Positions 1 to 11,699 of a DNA stretch of 64,000 bases are shown in pieces. The first letter of the stretch is position 1, and the number at the start of each line of letters is the position of its first letter. Source of the stretch: Asterella californica. Taxonomy: Eukaryota; Streptophyta; Marchantiopsida; Marchantiales; Aytoniaceae. The notes beneath the pieces are model-generated. The model was not told the DNA's origin, made no database searches, and saw only the letters and a list, made by a program, of their open reading frames with translations. The stretch is from contig JAYKYS010000016.1 of NCBI GenBank assembly GCA_036924285.1, positions 2,852,001 through 2,916,000 on the forward strand, given 5' to 3'. A program made the translations under genes and the position numbers.

Positions 1-3000
1 CTGATTTTCCTTGTGTGTAATTTCCTTATGCCGTAAAGTACCCAGCTATCTCGAGGGTCACATTATGCTATGTCGCGGTTGATAGACCTTGCGTGCTTGC
101 TGTCAAATTTAGTGGGAAACTCGAACGGTGTGACCTTAGTATAGCGATATAGGGTCTTGCTATGGTTTCTACAACAAAAGTTGTTTATGGGTATCAAGAC
201 ATTCAAGTTTCCGATGCTGGTGAACAAAAAGTACTGACTATCGAAATTTTAGAATGTTAGTTTATCAGGGATATATAGGCGCAACTGAATACGCACGTTT
301 TCCTCTCCGCTGCATGAGGTTAGAACGTACAACATGGCATGGTAAGACCCTGAGTTGATTTTCCAGGGAAAGAGTTTTTCACCACGCCATGATATAAGAA
401 CCATAAATCCAGTAGGTCAAGCTAGATGACCGAATAGAAACATCCACGCCCAAACAGAAAGTAGACCATTCACATACCAAAAGGATTAGAGGTAAGCTAT
501 CTGTTTAAACATGCTGACACAACGCGGGAGGGCGACCGCTCTTAAGATCCACAAGACCTATGACTCGTGGAGTACAATTAAAGTTCATTATGAATCGGGA
601 CGATGGATCTAGCATCTTGCAGAACACTGGAGCCCTCATCGGAATCCCATCTTGTGTTCGGAAATGTATGCGCATTTCGCATACCCGAGGATGTGCGATA
701 GAGTAGTGTTTACCAGAGGGAAGTGTTTAATGTAGGTCTGGACTTTCATCTTTGGATTCTAAGAACGAAGTGTGGACAGCCTCAATAGGAGAAATACTAC
801 AATTCGAGTGGACGATTCTTTGTGTTAGAAGGTGATTATTGTCTTAACTTTCATCGCTGTGCTCCACGCATGAAACTAGGCAGACGTTTGAAACTAGGGA
901 GCTTGATCAGGAGACAAGCTGAAATATTTCCAGTGAAACCTCGTTATAAGCACCTCATAGTTGGTAACAGGAAAATGTGCTACAATGAGGTATGTATACG
1001 AATATACGGTTAATAATTTTTATTTAGTTTAATTGGAATACGTATTTTGTATATCTGGTGATCATTATACTTACCCCATCCGCCCGTAGCCGGGGCGGCA
1101 TGAGGGTCTCATGCTGTGCAAGGGACGGTAGAAATGTCTAAGCATTTTAATTTAAAGTATATCATCACGGTTTTTCTAAAATTTCGAAATTTTATGTGAT
1201 TGTAAATAAAGTTTTATCGAGAAATCCATTCTCATGAGAATTATGATTATATCGAGGTTTTACTGAACTTGATTTGATTTGACTGACTGCTGCTAGGGAT
1301 TAAAGTGAAAGCTGGCAGCTTGAATAGGAAGACAAGTATCTACTCCATGTGATTTGTCTGGACTTCTAGGGACTAACATTAGACAAACATTAGTCAGTTT
1401 TCTTTTCTGCTCTTTGCTGCGTGTAAAGAAGAGACACTCATAAAAAATATATACTATTGTCTAGACACTCATGTAGAAACAAAGCCCAGACTGAGAACCG
1501 GAAATTCTGCTTTGGTTGGATCCCACGCACTTGCAACTGCCAAGACCCGTTACTAGTTCCCGCAAAAGATTCCCGACGCACACTAGAAAGAGCAAAATAT
1601 ATTCTCTATAGCAAAAGTTCCCCCAAAGGTGGTTGAGCATGCATATTCTCTATAGCTTCGTAGAACTACCATCAAATTTTCTCGTACCTGCCGTCTTGCA
1701 CTCTCTACCGAGTCTTGAACTTGTGCTCTACGTTTGGAACTTGGTGAGTGAAGTAGTTGTGGCAGTGAGAGAGCTTGATGGCGTTGCTTCTCACCAGGAG
1801 TCCAGCGTAGAATCCTGTAGCACGCCCTTGCGTGCCTGAGACTCCATATGCTTCCACCATAAATACGAGCTGTCAAAGGCACGCGATGTTTGAAACAGTT
1901 AAACCACAGATTCGCCCTTAAACTTATGAAATACGGATAAGAACTGGAGTGCATGTACTGCAGGCAACTGCCCTAAACGTGGATCAAACAAGCGGTATAA
2001 CTGTTTGCATGTCCAACATGACCAAAGGCTTCGGTGGCAAATCCTTGTCTATGCCTTCCGAGGACAGTGATACAGAAAGTATCGTGAGAACTCACCATCG
2101 GGAACAACATCGTTATTTGGAAACCTTGACTGCAGTGTATGATCCTGAGAGGCAGGCCAAAACCAGCTTTGAAGTCGGAGCATCGCAGGAAAACAGAAAG
2201 GGAAAATCGGGTTGTTTGAATGTGAAGCTAAAATTACAGTTCCATATCTTTACTCTTTGACAAACACTGACAAGCAAGCACAATAGTCCAACCGTCTTAA
2301 CAGTGTACAGTTGTGCTCCTCCGTAAGGGCCTTATTCGTACCATATAAGTGTCATTTCACGCCTGCCAACCAAAAGAGAGGGTGTTGGAATGCTTAGTAA
2401 GGGTTATGGTAAAACAAACAGCATGCTCTTTAGAGCACCTTTTCGACACGTTTGCGCGGGCAACATAGAGGCTTGACATGCGATATCCGTTGGCGTTGAC
2501 ATCTACTGCAGATTGGGATATACAGCGAAGGCAAGGTCTATTCCCCTCGCAACACTTCCCGCACAGGCTCCTATATCTGTCCAGACCCGAGTTTGAGACA
2601 ACCTCATTTTCAAGTCTATCTTAGCAACATACACTTGGTCGTTTCTCATGTCCAGTGGCAGGGTATATACCGGGGTAGACGAGTAACCAGTTTCAGTGAT
2701 TCATCGTCTGAAACATGCACTTCCTTATCGCTGAAATCTACAGGTTGCATGATCATAGATGGGTTGTCGCAAGCTTGCTCGGCCATCTTTGCTCTTGGCC
2801 TACTTCAGTCACAAATCAACATCATCTACCCCAGATAGATTGTTCATCTTCTGGACTTTGTGGGAGGTAAGTTAAGATGTGCAAGGAAAAACGAAGAAAC
2901 ATACGTCATACCAAAACTCTTGAGAAGGCTGTGTACTGCATATCTAGGAGAAACTTCTGTCTCTTTACCGCTTCACAGAGTTTATCGTTTAGCACTGCAA

Positions 3001-5030
3001 GTTCACAGTGCTAAACGATAAACTCTGTGAACTTTGCGTTGAACTTAGAATAAAAGCAGTTACCGTATTGCTCTTTCGCTATGAACCCATCAACTCAAAC
3101 AATAATTCAACGTACCTCCGGATATGGACGGGTCAGATGAAGTCGAGTTACATATGTTCCTATTCACATCCCAGCTTCAGTCACTCCACGTGTCTGGCAA
3201 CAAGACTGTTATCATGTTATGCTCAGCACCTCTATCCGGGAAGGTTGCAGATCTCTACACCATTGTTGAGCGCTTGAATCAGAATGCTTCAGACTCCTGA
3301 AAGCTCTGAAGTATACGGATGCTGATCTCATCAAGGAACATATTTATGTATCTTTATGGCGCGTGCTCTAATTCAAAGGCAATTCTTTGATCTTCATGAT
3401 TTTTACCACTACACATTCGCTCGTTGCAGTGAGGCACATGTATTCGACTGAAATGCTGAGAACTAGCTACCAGCGTTCTGAGGAGTCCCCGTCCCTTTGG
3501 AGGCACTACAGTTGCTCAAACCAAGAGATCCACGCACTCCTGCCAGACCTGATCTCAACTGAAAGGTGGGAACAGCAAGAAACTACAGGCGTACAACAAG
3601 TCACAAAGTCATATTCTGAGTCCTGAGTACTGCGTAACGCCAAAGTCCCAAGAGATAGGTACACATTTTATGGACATTATGGACCCTGACATATATAACA
3701 TATACCACCCTGCACTAGAAACTTGGTAATGAAGCATACACATTAGTGCACACGTAATTCTAAACCGTGTCTTATACAGCACCTGCCCTACATGTCGGCA
3801 GATCCCTTTCTACGGTCATTGACAAGGCATTGCAGACCAGCGCTTGCAGAAAACAGGGGCTAAAGAATGAGCAGAAAGCCACTGCATCGAGTTACAAGAA
3901 GACTGTCATAGCACGCATATAGCGGCGAGTAGGCATCCTCCGGAGATTCTCGCCCTTTGCCGACGGTATAGAATCAGACAAACACGCATTTCATCAACCA
4001 TGTCCTCCAAACTTGCCAATCGTACGACGCAAAATGAGACGAACTTTGGACGCCATCAACGCTATATGAATGAATATGGAAACGCTATATAAAGATCAAA
4101 GCAAACGGTCGGCGCTAAATCTTGAAAGATCTGAAGTGCTGCTGGACTCGGGCAGAGGACATGTATGCACGCAGGCCTGGATAGCAGTGATTGGGGCACG
4201 AGCGTAGACTTACACACTCATCTCCATCGATAGATCCATCAAACTTCTCTCTCCTTCCCTCCAAGAGAGCGTGGCATGAAGAGAAGCAAACGAAGGCGAG
4301 AGGCTCGCACTCCGCTCCTCTCGTCTGTCGTATGTTACTTTTACCTTGCAACCTATTATACACTTCTTCCAGGTATTGGTCTGCTTGGTACAGTAAATCT
4401 AGTTGCACCATTCCATGAACGTCATAGGCTTGGTTAAAATCAGGGAAGTAATGAGGTAAGTCTGCTTGGGCCGGGTTCCCGGCTTCCTGTACTGTACATG
4501 ATTTTCTGATCTCATGTACGGTCGGCACGAGGTTCCCCGCCTTTTCCCTTCCGTTCATATGGACCAAAGATTAGTTCTTGGGAGAGCTGAGTCAGCCGAC
4601 TATGAGATCAAGTTTGGTTTACACTCGTGAATGCGCAGTAATGTCAGTGGCTACGTCGTTTGGTTAGACTACGGTGGCGGAGCCCAAGGATAGTGACCGT
4701 CCACCTTCTAAAGAGGTGACGGAGCCCCTTGCAGCAAAGAATACGTCGAGGGAACATCGTCCGTTGATCCAAGCTGGCTGGAGGCGGGGGCAGGGTCCCG
4801 GGGGGAGTCATCGAGCTGGATTCAAGTGAAGTACCTTTCGGAAACCGTAAAATCGACGGTTCCTAAACCCCATAGTTTGCGGCTGCAATACGTCTTATCT
4901 TCATTGAGAGATAAGACGAGTAAGTTTCGCCCCGAGTAAGTTTCGCAGCAATCAGGGTCACACAATCACTTTGTGGAGTTCTTCCATGACAATTGAATGT
5001 GAGATAAGGCTTAGGATTACAATGTTCATT
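1..5030. other. Unassigned region, no supported gene
   Basis: I recognise no gene family here. Base composition is moderate and open frames on both strands are short. Stretches near 2000-2260 and 3127-3290 on the + strand, and near 2650-2787 on the minus strand, read like protein for 45-80 residues but have no recognisable domain, no convincing splice sites and nearby stops. They may be exons of an unknown gene or transposon relics. The minus-strand frame 4115-4567 (150 codons) also shows no domain. The clearest structure is the hairpin at 2972-3031, listed separately. Confidence 0.4.
2972..3031. repeat. Perfect 26-bp inverted repeat (hairpin)
   Basis: The arms 2972-2997 and 3006-3031 are perfect reverse complements and are separated by 8 bases (2998-3005). 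The left arm starts TTCACAGAGTTTATCG. Pairing stops at the first base outside the arms on both sides. Such a structure would form a strong RNA hairpin or DNA cruciform. It lies in no recognised gene. It is shorter than a typical plant microRNA precursor and may be the remnant of a small fold-back element. Confidence 0.85.
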
Positions 5031-7330
5031 GTATTTAGTCCATACAACACTAACTTAGTGCTTTGGTAATTCCCCCCCAATTTAATCAAATGAGTTATCA
5101 CAGAGGAAAAACTAGCAAAATAATCTTTTTTTAATAAGTTTTGTTTCTATAATTTGTAAAAACATTTTGACTCTTAGAGTTATTAGAAACATAAAATTTT
5201 TATCTGAAAACTTATCTGGTTGATATGCTTATGACTCTAAACACCATTGTGGAAAAACTTGTATGTCATTCTATTTTTTCAGAGATGTTCTCTAACAAAC
5301 TTCATATTAACAAGTCAATTGTGAATGTAATAATTCTATTCTGATTCTTGAAAATAAGCATCAAAGTTTTCGTTAGAGAATTAACTCCATCGATAACCTT
5401 ACCATCATTGTCATAAACTTGTCATCTTATTGTACATCAATATATTTCACATGATTATCATTTTTAATCTTCGAGTTTGATAATTATCCATATTGATCAC
5501 AAAATGATATTAGTCTATACTATCTATCAAATTTCCTTCAAGTTCATTTTTCAAAAAATCACTTTAGAATTATCCAAGATGAGAAAGGACAATTATTTTT
5601 ACATAAAATATTTCTTGTATCACATAACTTTGACATCATATGAAGTACCAAAAAATTAATAATCTTTAGAATTGATTATGATGAATGAATGAATATTATA
5701 TATACTAAAGATCTAGAATGTTAAAGTTATCTATACATGAATCGTAACAATTATCCATAATAAATAAACTATTCTTTGCAATCCAAAATTACACATACTG
5801 ATAAATGGATCGTTTCATATGAGATCCATCCTTCTTTATAGATAAAAATTTTTGATGTGTCAAACAATTTTTGTCATACAAATGTACATCAGAGTGTAAC
5901 ATATCATTTTCTCAATGACATATTAACATATCTTCTTTTTTCTTCATTCAGATGCAATTATCACATATATGACCAAGTTGTCATTTTGAATTTTATGATT
6001 TATAAATGAATGAAGAACTTCTATGTTTCGGTTCTAAGATCTATAAATGAAAAGTTAAGAAATAAATGATTCATACAAATGATTGATTCAGACTGTGATA
6101 TAAACTGTGATTCTCGAATGCTTTAACTTATACATTTGTCTCGAGTTTGCTTTAAAGATAATTTTTCACTATGTTTTATGATCATACGTTTTTATTTTGA
6201 TAAATAAAGTTCATGTTTTATACCAAACCATCTAAGAAGAATGCTCTGCAATACTCTTGGTTTGTTTACACTTTTGTTGAATTTATTATATTTTATAGAA
6301 CTTTTTTATAATTTAATTGAAACACAACATCTCAAAACTTGATTGATTATGAAAATGACATAGTCTGCATTGCTTGATAATTTCTAGAAAAATTATCGTA
6401 CAACATTTGTTGCCACGACAAAAACTGCTCATCCGTTAAAGGTAGACCAAGATTATTATCTTTGTCAAAAAATGCATCATCTTTCAACTTGACATCAGAT
6501 TCTACTTCATGATTCTCCAAGTTGTAAAGTACAACATAAAGTGTTTTCCTTAACTTTTTCACCATCACTTGTTAGTATGCCATCTAACAAGGAACACTTG
6601 GTGCATGACGAGATAATATATTGTTTATCAACAAGAGAGAATCATTTTCTAGTAACATGGTGGTGACCGCTGCTCCTACATGCTCTACTCCAAACTCGCC
6701 GTTATTACACATCTAGTGGAAAGTGATAGAGTGATCAATCCATCAGCAACAGAATAACTGTTCGAGGATGACGCTTCGTTGATTTTCATCAAAAAGATCG
6801 TCTCTAAAAAATTTCAGTTTACACGATCCGTGTAATCCTTAGCTCAACTTGGACTCTTCTTAGAAATCTATGTGCAATAAATCATGTCTTCTATCATTAT
6901 GATCGGAAGACTAATCAAATGATATTAAGAGTCTTGTACTTGAGAAGTAACACTAGAAGAAGCTAGTTGAGTAGTGGACTGTGGAGTGTGATTGATGAAA
7001 TTTCTCTCTCTTATAATAAGTTGATTGACCACTTGACGTTAAGATTTACGAGAGCTTCTCCAACGACACTTGCTAACATAGAATGTATAGATAATGGATA
7101 TGTAAGAACTGTGATACTGTTGAGCTTAACTATGACAACTGAGGTTCCTTTCGAAACATATTATGAACTCGAAACGACGGATCTAACGATATAATTATCC
7201 CTTCTCCACCAACTATTTTCATCTCTTCATCAATGAGGAAGACAAAGTCATCAATACAAAAACTCGTGCTCGTCATTATATGAAGATCTTGACCTAAAAA
7301 ATAAATATATGGTCATGAAAACTTAACCAA
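5030..7330. other. AT-rich decayed region, no supported gene
   Basis: The block is markedly AT-rich compared with both flanks and has frequent stops in all frames. A minus-strand frame at 6347-6568 (73 codons) and a + frame at 6967-7194 (75 codons) look protein-like but match no family I know. The composition and the neighbouring gypsy relic suggest old, deaminated transposon DNA rather than a gene. Confidence 0.4.
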
Positions 7331-7339
7331 ATGAACAAG

Positions 7340-7760
7340 TTTCCCAACCATATCAATTTCATCCTAAAGCAAATATATGAGCAAATAAAGTATGAGTAAA
7401 TAAATCATGAGTTCTAACTTCGAGATGCATCTCGAAGTAAACAAGATTTAATTCTAGAGTGAAGCCAAGAGAAAATTCTTTTCAACAATTTTCATTTCGT
7501 CTTAAATTGAGGGTCGTACAAGAAGTTATGAGCAAATGAATAAAAAATCATGTGAGATAAATGAGGACGAACTTGGAGATGCATCTCGAAGTTTGATGGA
7601 AGGTTTCCAAAAGAAAGTTCTTATAAAATGTTATCCAAATCGTATCAATTTTGTTTTAAATCGACTCTCTTATCCAAAGATACGAACATCTAAGTGCTCA
7701 AGCAAGAGACACATGACATCAACTTCGAGAAGCATCACGAAGTTGAATAAGTAAAAATTT
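7340..7760 (+). repeat. Degenerate ~150-bp tandem repeat with palindromic core
   Basis: About two and a half units of roughly 150 bp can be aligned by eye. Each has a palindromic core of the ACTTCGAGATGCATCTCGAAGT type. The open frame at 7536-7754 is only a reading of these repeats and I do not call it a gene. Confidence 0.55.
7417..7438. repeat. Perfect 22-bp palindrome, first of three spaced copies
   Basis: The 22 bases read ACTTCGAGATG followed by its exact reverse complement. Degenerate versions recur at about 7574-7595 and 7725-7746, roughly 150 bp apart. They sit in a loosely conserved tandem repeat that also carries related phrases around CATATCAATTT and ATGAGCAAAT. The array lies directly upstream of a gypsy gag relic and may be part of that element's LTR or leader. 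A function as a protein-binding site is inference. Confidence 0.7.
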
Positions 7761-7859
7761 TAGAAATTTCCATATCAATCTTCCAAATGCCATATATGTA
7801 TTTTGTTAAATATCTCAAATGGTATGAGGACAAGAAGAAAAGAAGTGTAGTGAGGATCC

Positions 7860-9470
7860 AATCGATACTTGAGAAGTATTGACGGAGGCTTTAATTGAAA
7901 GCTTTCTTCTTGATGAAAGATTTCTTTTTGATGAAAGTTATGAGAAGTTAATGGTAGAGGTAACTTACCTCAAACAAGGAGAGAAAGAGAAAGTAAAGCT
8001 TACGCAGAGAGTGGAGAAATTAGAGCAGAAGTTTCGAATGGTTTTACGAAAGAGTGGAGATGTAGTAGAACCAATGGGCGTTGGAGCAATGCTCACAAAG
8101 AACTTTATTGGAGGACTGATACCAGATTCGAACACACATGCGGTATGAGGGACCAACTTCAAAAGTTGATGTAGTGAAGATTGCAACTAGGATGAAAGAG
8201 AATCTGGATGGAGATGACTTGCAACCAATGACTGTTGAGACAACATCTGAGGATGTGCAAGTACCGAACATGCGAACTCTGACACCTGCGATTGTTTCGG
8301 TTGTACGGTTTTAGAATTCGACTCTGGTAGTTCTTACTAGTGCGATTACAATCACTATACATCTAGATATGCTACTCCCGACTTTTGTGATGAGTTGAAA
8401 AGTCTGACAGAGTCTTTGGCAGACTTGAAGATCAATATGATGAATTCGTTACAACATCGTAATCCAAATGTTGGAGGGGGCTCACGAGACTACATAAACT
8501 ATCAGTCTAGAGGTGGACCACCGCAAGGTTCACCAAATAACTATACGAACCAATGATGTTTTACGTGTGGAGGGTCTCATTTCCAACGTAATTGTCCAAG
8601 TCGTAATGGTGGAATGACGGATAAAACTTCAATTTCACAATGATATATTAGAGCCATGAGATGTACGAGAAGGTTTTCATTCTGTAGAGCTGTTGGTTCA
8701 AGAGAAGAAGAGGATGAGGACACATTTTAACGAAGAAGAACCTATCGTGATGGAAGAGTCTCCAATTCAAAACACTCGAAGTAGCAAATCTGCATCAAAG
8801 ACCAAAGAGAGACGGAAGAAATTGAGAAATACGGATTTCACAATTTCGATGGAGCAATCAAAATACAATGTGGTGGAAGACGTGGGCAAGCAACGAGCAA
8901 AAATTATTGTGGGACATTTAATTGCTCTGAATCTTTCGGAGGAAAGAACTTCGTAGCGATCTAAACTCTCAACGAGGTCTGAAGAATAAGATAAATCCTT
9001 TGATCGTCGGTGTTAGTGCTTTAGATGTTAGTGAAGGAGAGGTGTGCAACAAGACATCAAAAGTAGAAGATCGTATCAATGAGAGATATGTCTCATATGT
9101 TTTTGTCGATGAAAGATCGGCAGTAAATGTAATCTCGGAACGACTCATGAAGAAGTTGGATCTAGTACCAATTCGTCCTTCTAGTATCACGGTTGGCACG
9201 GCTAACAGACAGCGAGTTAGACCAATGAGAGTGTTAGAGAGAGTTTGTATGTCAATAATGGGAGTGCAAGTAAATATGACATTTCAAATCTTGAAGGAGT
9301 CAAGTTATGAAATGTTACTTAGAAGACCTTGGCTTCGAGCAATACATGCAACAAATAACCGACACAAAGGTTATTTATCCATCGAACCGTATCATCACCG
9401 GATCAAAGTTCTATTGCTCGGAGATCAAGAAGGGACGTCAGAATTAGATCAACCCACATCAGACTATTAG
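7860..9470 (+). pseudogene. Ty3/gypsy gag-protease relic
   Basis: Broken + strand reading frames together resemble the front of a Ty3/gypsy polyprotein. The 7879-8148 frame is a charged, coiled-coil-like stretch. At about 8554-8600 a zinc knuckle of the CCHC type is visible (CFTCGGSHFQRNC). The frame 9000-9470 resembles a retroviral-type aspartic protease: a Val-Asp-Glu-(Arg)-Ser-Ala segment where an active protease would have Asp-Ser/Thr-Gly, then a later segment ending in a leucine-rich GRPWL-like motif (here RRPWL). Frameshifts and stops separate the pieces. No LTRs or reverse transcriptase are seen beside it, so it is a truncated, inactive copy. The family differs from the intact chromovirus at 44.4-50.5 kb. 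Confidence 0.75.
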
Positions 9471-10364
9471 GAGTAAGAAGTTATCGATACTACTTCAACA
9501 CGGACGCGATGCAATGTGAACATTGTTAGGGTCTATTTTCCACTGTTCGGGTCCAGGGTTCTTTCTGTTTTGTTCCGATTCATGTCTCTCAACGGACAAT
9601 TTCTTCTCCCGACGCACTCCACTCATCGTCCACAAAAAAAAGTGATAACACTCGAGACGTAGCAGCAACACGGCAAATCCAAACTTCTCGTCGCGCCAAA
9701 ACATGACCTTTCATTGTCCATGAGAACAACATAGAACTTCTCTGTCTCTCTCGTGAAAACATACATCGGTCGATTGGAGACTGGATTCCGCTGATCAAAT
9801 CTAGGACCTTCCAATTTTCTGAATCTTTTTCTCGTAGCATTACATTTCAGTTGCATGATAGAATCGTTATGTTATTGACTTCGACTCCGAATTGCTACTA
9901 AACCGTGTTCTGATCTTGTTGTATTGTGTATGTTATTGACATTGACTCCGAATGCTGCAGTTGCATCATGTTTCCAAACAAACATCTTCAGTTAGAATCG
10001 GAGCATTCTAGACTCACAAGCTAGTCAACTCCTCTCACGCGAGCTAAATGAAGACCAGTCGACTCAGCTTCTTGGTTCTTCATCCTTGCCGTCCTCTATG
10101 CCTAAATGCGAAACGCATGTGGGAGTCTTGACATATAGTTGTGCTCCTCGAGACAAAACGTGATCAATGGCTTGAGAGTGTTGAGACCTCTGACGGAGAC
10201 GTCATAGTAACGTCTCTTGTCAAGTGAGAGGATATCATCTTGAGGATGAGAGAGAAGAGTGTTGATTGTGATTCCGAAATAAGCTAAATCTAAATGAGAT
10301 TTCTGCTTGTCTGGGTACAATAAAAGATTAGAATGCTCGTTCAGAAAACGAGGCATTTCAATCG
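9471..10364. other. Unassigned spacer, possible relic on minus strand
   Basis: No family is recognised. A minus-strand frame at 10102-10356 (84 codons) has protein-like composition, but no motif and no neighbours that explain it. Direct repetition of a short phrase around TTATTGAC...GACTCCGAAT occurs at about 9872-9895 and 9930-9955. Confidence 0.35.
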
Positions 10365-10808
10365 ATGAGTGTTGCTGACAGAAGGACGAATGATTTACCG
10401 TCCGCTTATGAAGAGATTTGGTTTGAACTCATGGATTGGTTCATGGCAGGTCGACCATGTATTACCTCTCCATCTTTTGCTGATTCTAGTATGCACGAGA
10501 ATGGGTTGGATGACTCTCCTCTAGACATGAAACCTTCGAATCCTTCCGACTCTTCTCGTAGTCAAGAGAAGTATACGAGGCAATCTGAGGATAATCAAAA
10601 GTTCATAGTGGATGCATTCTGTGAATTCGGAATGCAGTTGCAGCATGTCGAGGAGTTTCGTGATGAGAAGGAACCTGCTCGATTCGATAAACAACACGAG
10701 TTGGAAAGCCAAGCACTCGATCAACTTGCTATAAACTGTCAGTCTATATATTCAGTTCTCAGTGCCATGGTTGGTGTCTTTGACAAGCTCGTCCAGAGAG
10801 GCTCTTAA
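10365..10808 (+). CDS. Possible companion ORF of the PIF/Harbinger element
   Basis: This 147-codon frame starts at an ATG and ends just upstream of the transposase relic. It contains a segment YEEIWFELMDWFMAG near residues 15-30 followed by a Ser-rich, then acidic and Gln-rich tail. PIF/Harbinger elements commonly carry a second gene for a Myb/SANT-like DNA-binding protein next to the transposase, and the position fits that. I cannot see the SANT helices themselves, so the identification rests mainly on context. A GTAAG donor at about 10811 and an acceptor at about 10867 lie between this frame and the transposase. Confidence 0.4.
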   Translation: MSVADRRTNDLPSAYEEIWFELMDWFMAGRPCITSPSFADSSMHENGLDDSPLDMKPSNPSDSSRSQEKYTRQSEDNQKFIVDAFCEFGMQLQHVEEFRDEKEPARFDKQHELESQALDQLAINCQSIYSVLSAMVGVFDKLVQRGS

Positions 10809-10899
10809 TTGTAAGTTTATTTCAATTTTGTTCTTGAAGGCTTGTTTACTGCATTGCATGTTTGTAGGTGGGTTGCGGGACTGTACAACTTATATCAGT

Positions 10900-11690
10900 G
10901 GAGCGTTGTTCACATCGGACGTGTTGTTTCAGTCAACTTGCTGTTAGAGCAAGTTGGTCCGAAGCTAGAGCACGTAGACACTTCTTTTCGACGTGCAGTG
11001 TCTTTTCAAGTAAGGTTGGGTGTTGTGATTTATTGGCTGGCGCATGAGTCTACTTACTTTAGCATCGGGGAGTTATTTGACGTTGGAGACTCCACTGTTA
11101 AATGTATAGTAGTTAAAGGTGTTCGCGCAGTAGTAACCATTCTAGGCAGTCGATACTTGACTTGGCCTACGGATGGAGAGATGGTGAGAGTGAGTCAAGG
11201 TTTTTATAATATTTGCGGGTTACCAAATGGCCAGGGGTTATCGATGAGACTCATATTCTCATCAAAGCCCCCTCTTGATGCGAGTTGGTGGCGGACTACT
11301 ACAATAGAAAAGACTTCTATTCGGTGTTAATGTCGTGTATAGTAGATAGCGAGGGAGTCTTCCTCGACATTTTTGTAAGAATATCGAGGTCAGTGAATGA
11401 CAAAAGGTATCTTAGAAAATCAGAATTCTATCGAAAGGTGATGGTTGATACACATCTAGCTTCTCATGTCATTCTGATCAATGATGGGTACTCTCTGAAC
11501 CTATACTTGCTAAGCGATAGTGGGTATCAATTTCATAGATGGATGACGATCCCTTATAGTCATCGAACCGGTGGCTCAACAACCAAACGCATATACAACG
11601 ATGCTCATGTACGAGGTTGAATGGTGGTAGAACGTGCCTTTGGATTACTCAAACAAAAGTGGCGTTTGGACATGGAGATTATTTCTTCAG
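10900..11690 (+). pseudogene. PIF/Harbinger-type transposase relic
   Basis: Several + strand frames join into a DDE transposase of the PIF/Harbinger (DDE_Tnp_4) type. The N-terminal part (10943-11200) includes GPKLEH and a helix-turn-helix-like stretch. A shifted frame at about 11236-11260 carries IDETHI, the usual first-aspartate block. The 11285-11620 frame has DYYNRKDFYS, the block around IVDSEGVFLD, then LLSDSGYQFHRW with the second aspartate, and the conserved YNDAH segment. A TGA stop follows, and the glutamate block VERAFGLLK comes directly after it. At least one frameshift (near 11225) and one internal stop make it non-functional. Terminal inverted repeats were not found by eye. Confidence 0.8.
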
Positions 11691-11699
11691 TCGACTAAG

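Noticed and set aside
4115..4567. 150-codon minus-strand frame as a gene
   Set aside because: No motif, no promoter, no neighbouring exons and no family match; length alone is not enough.
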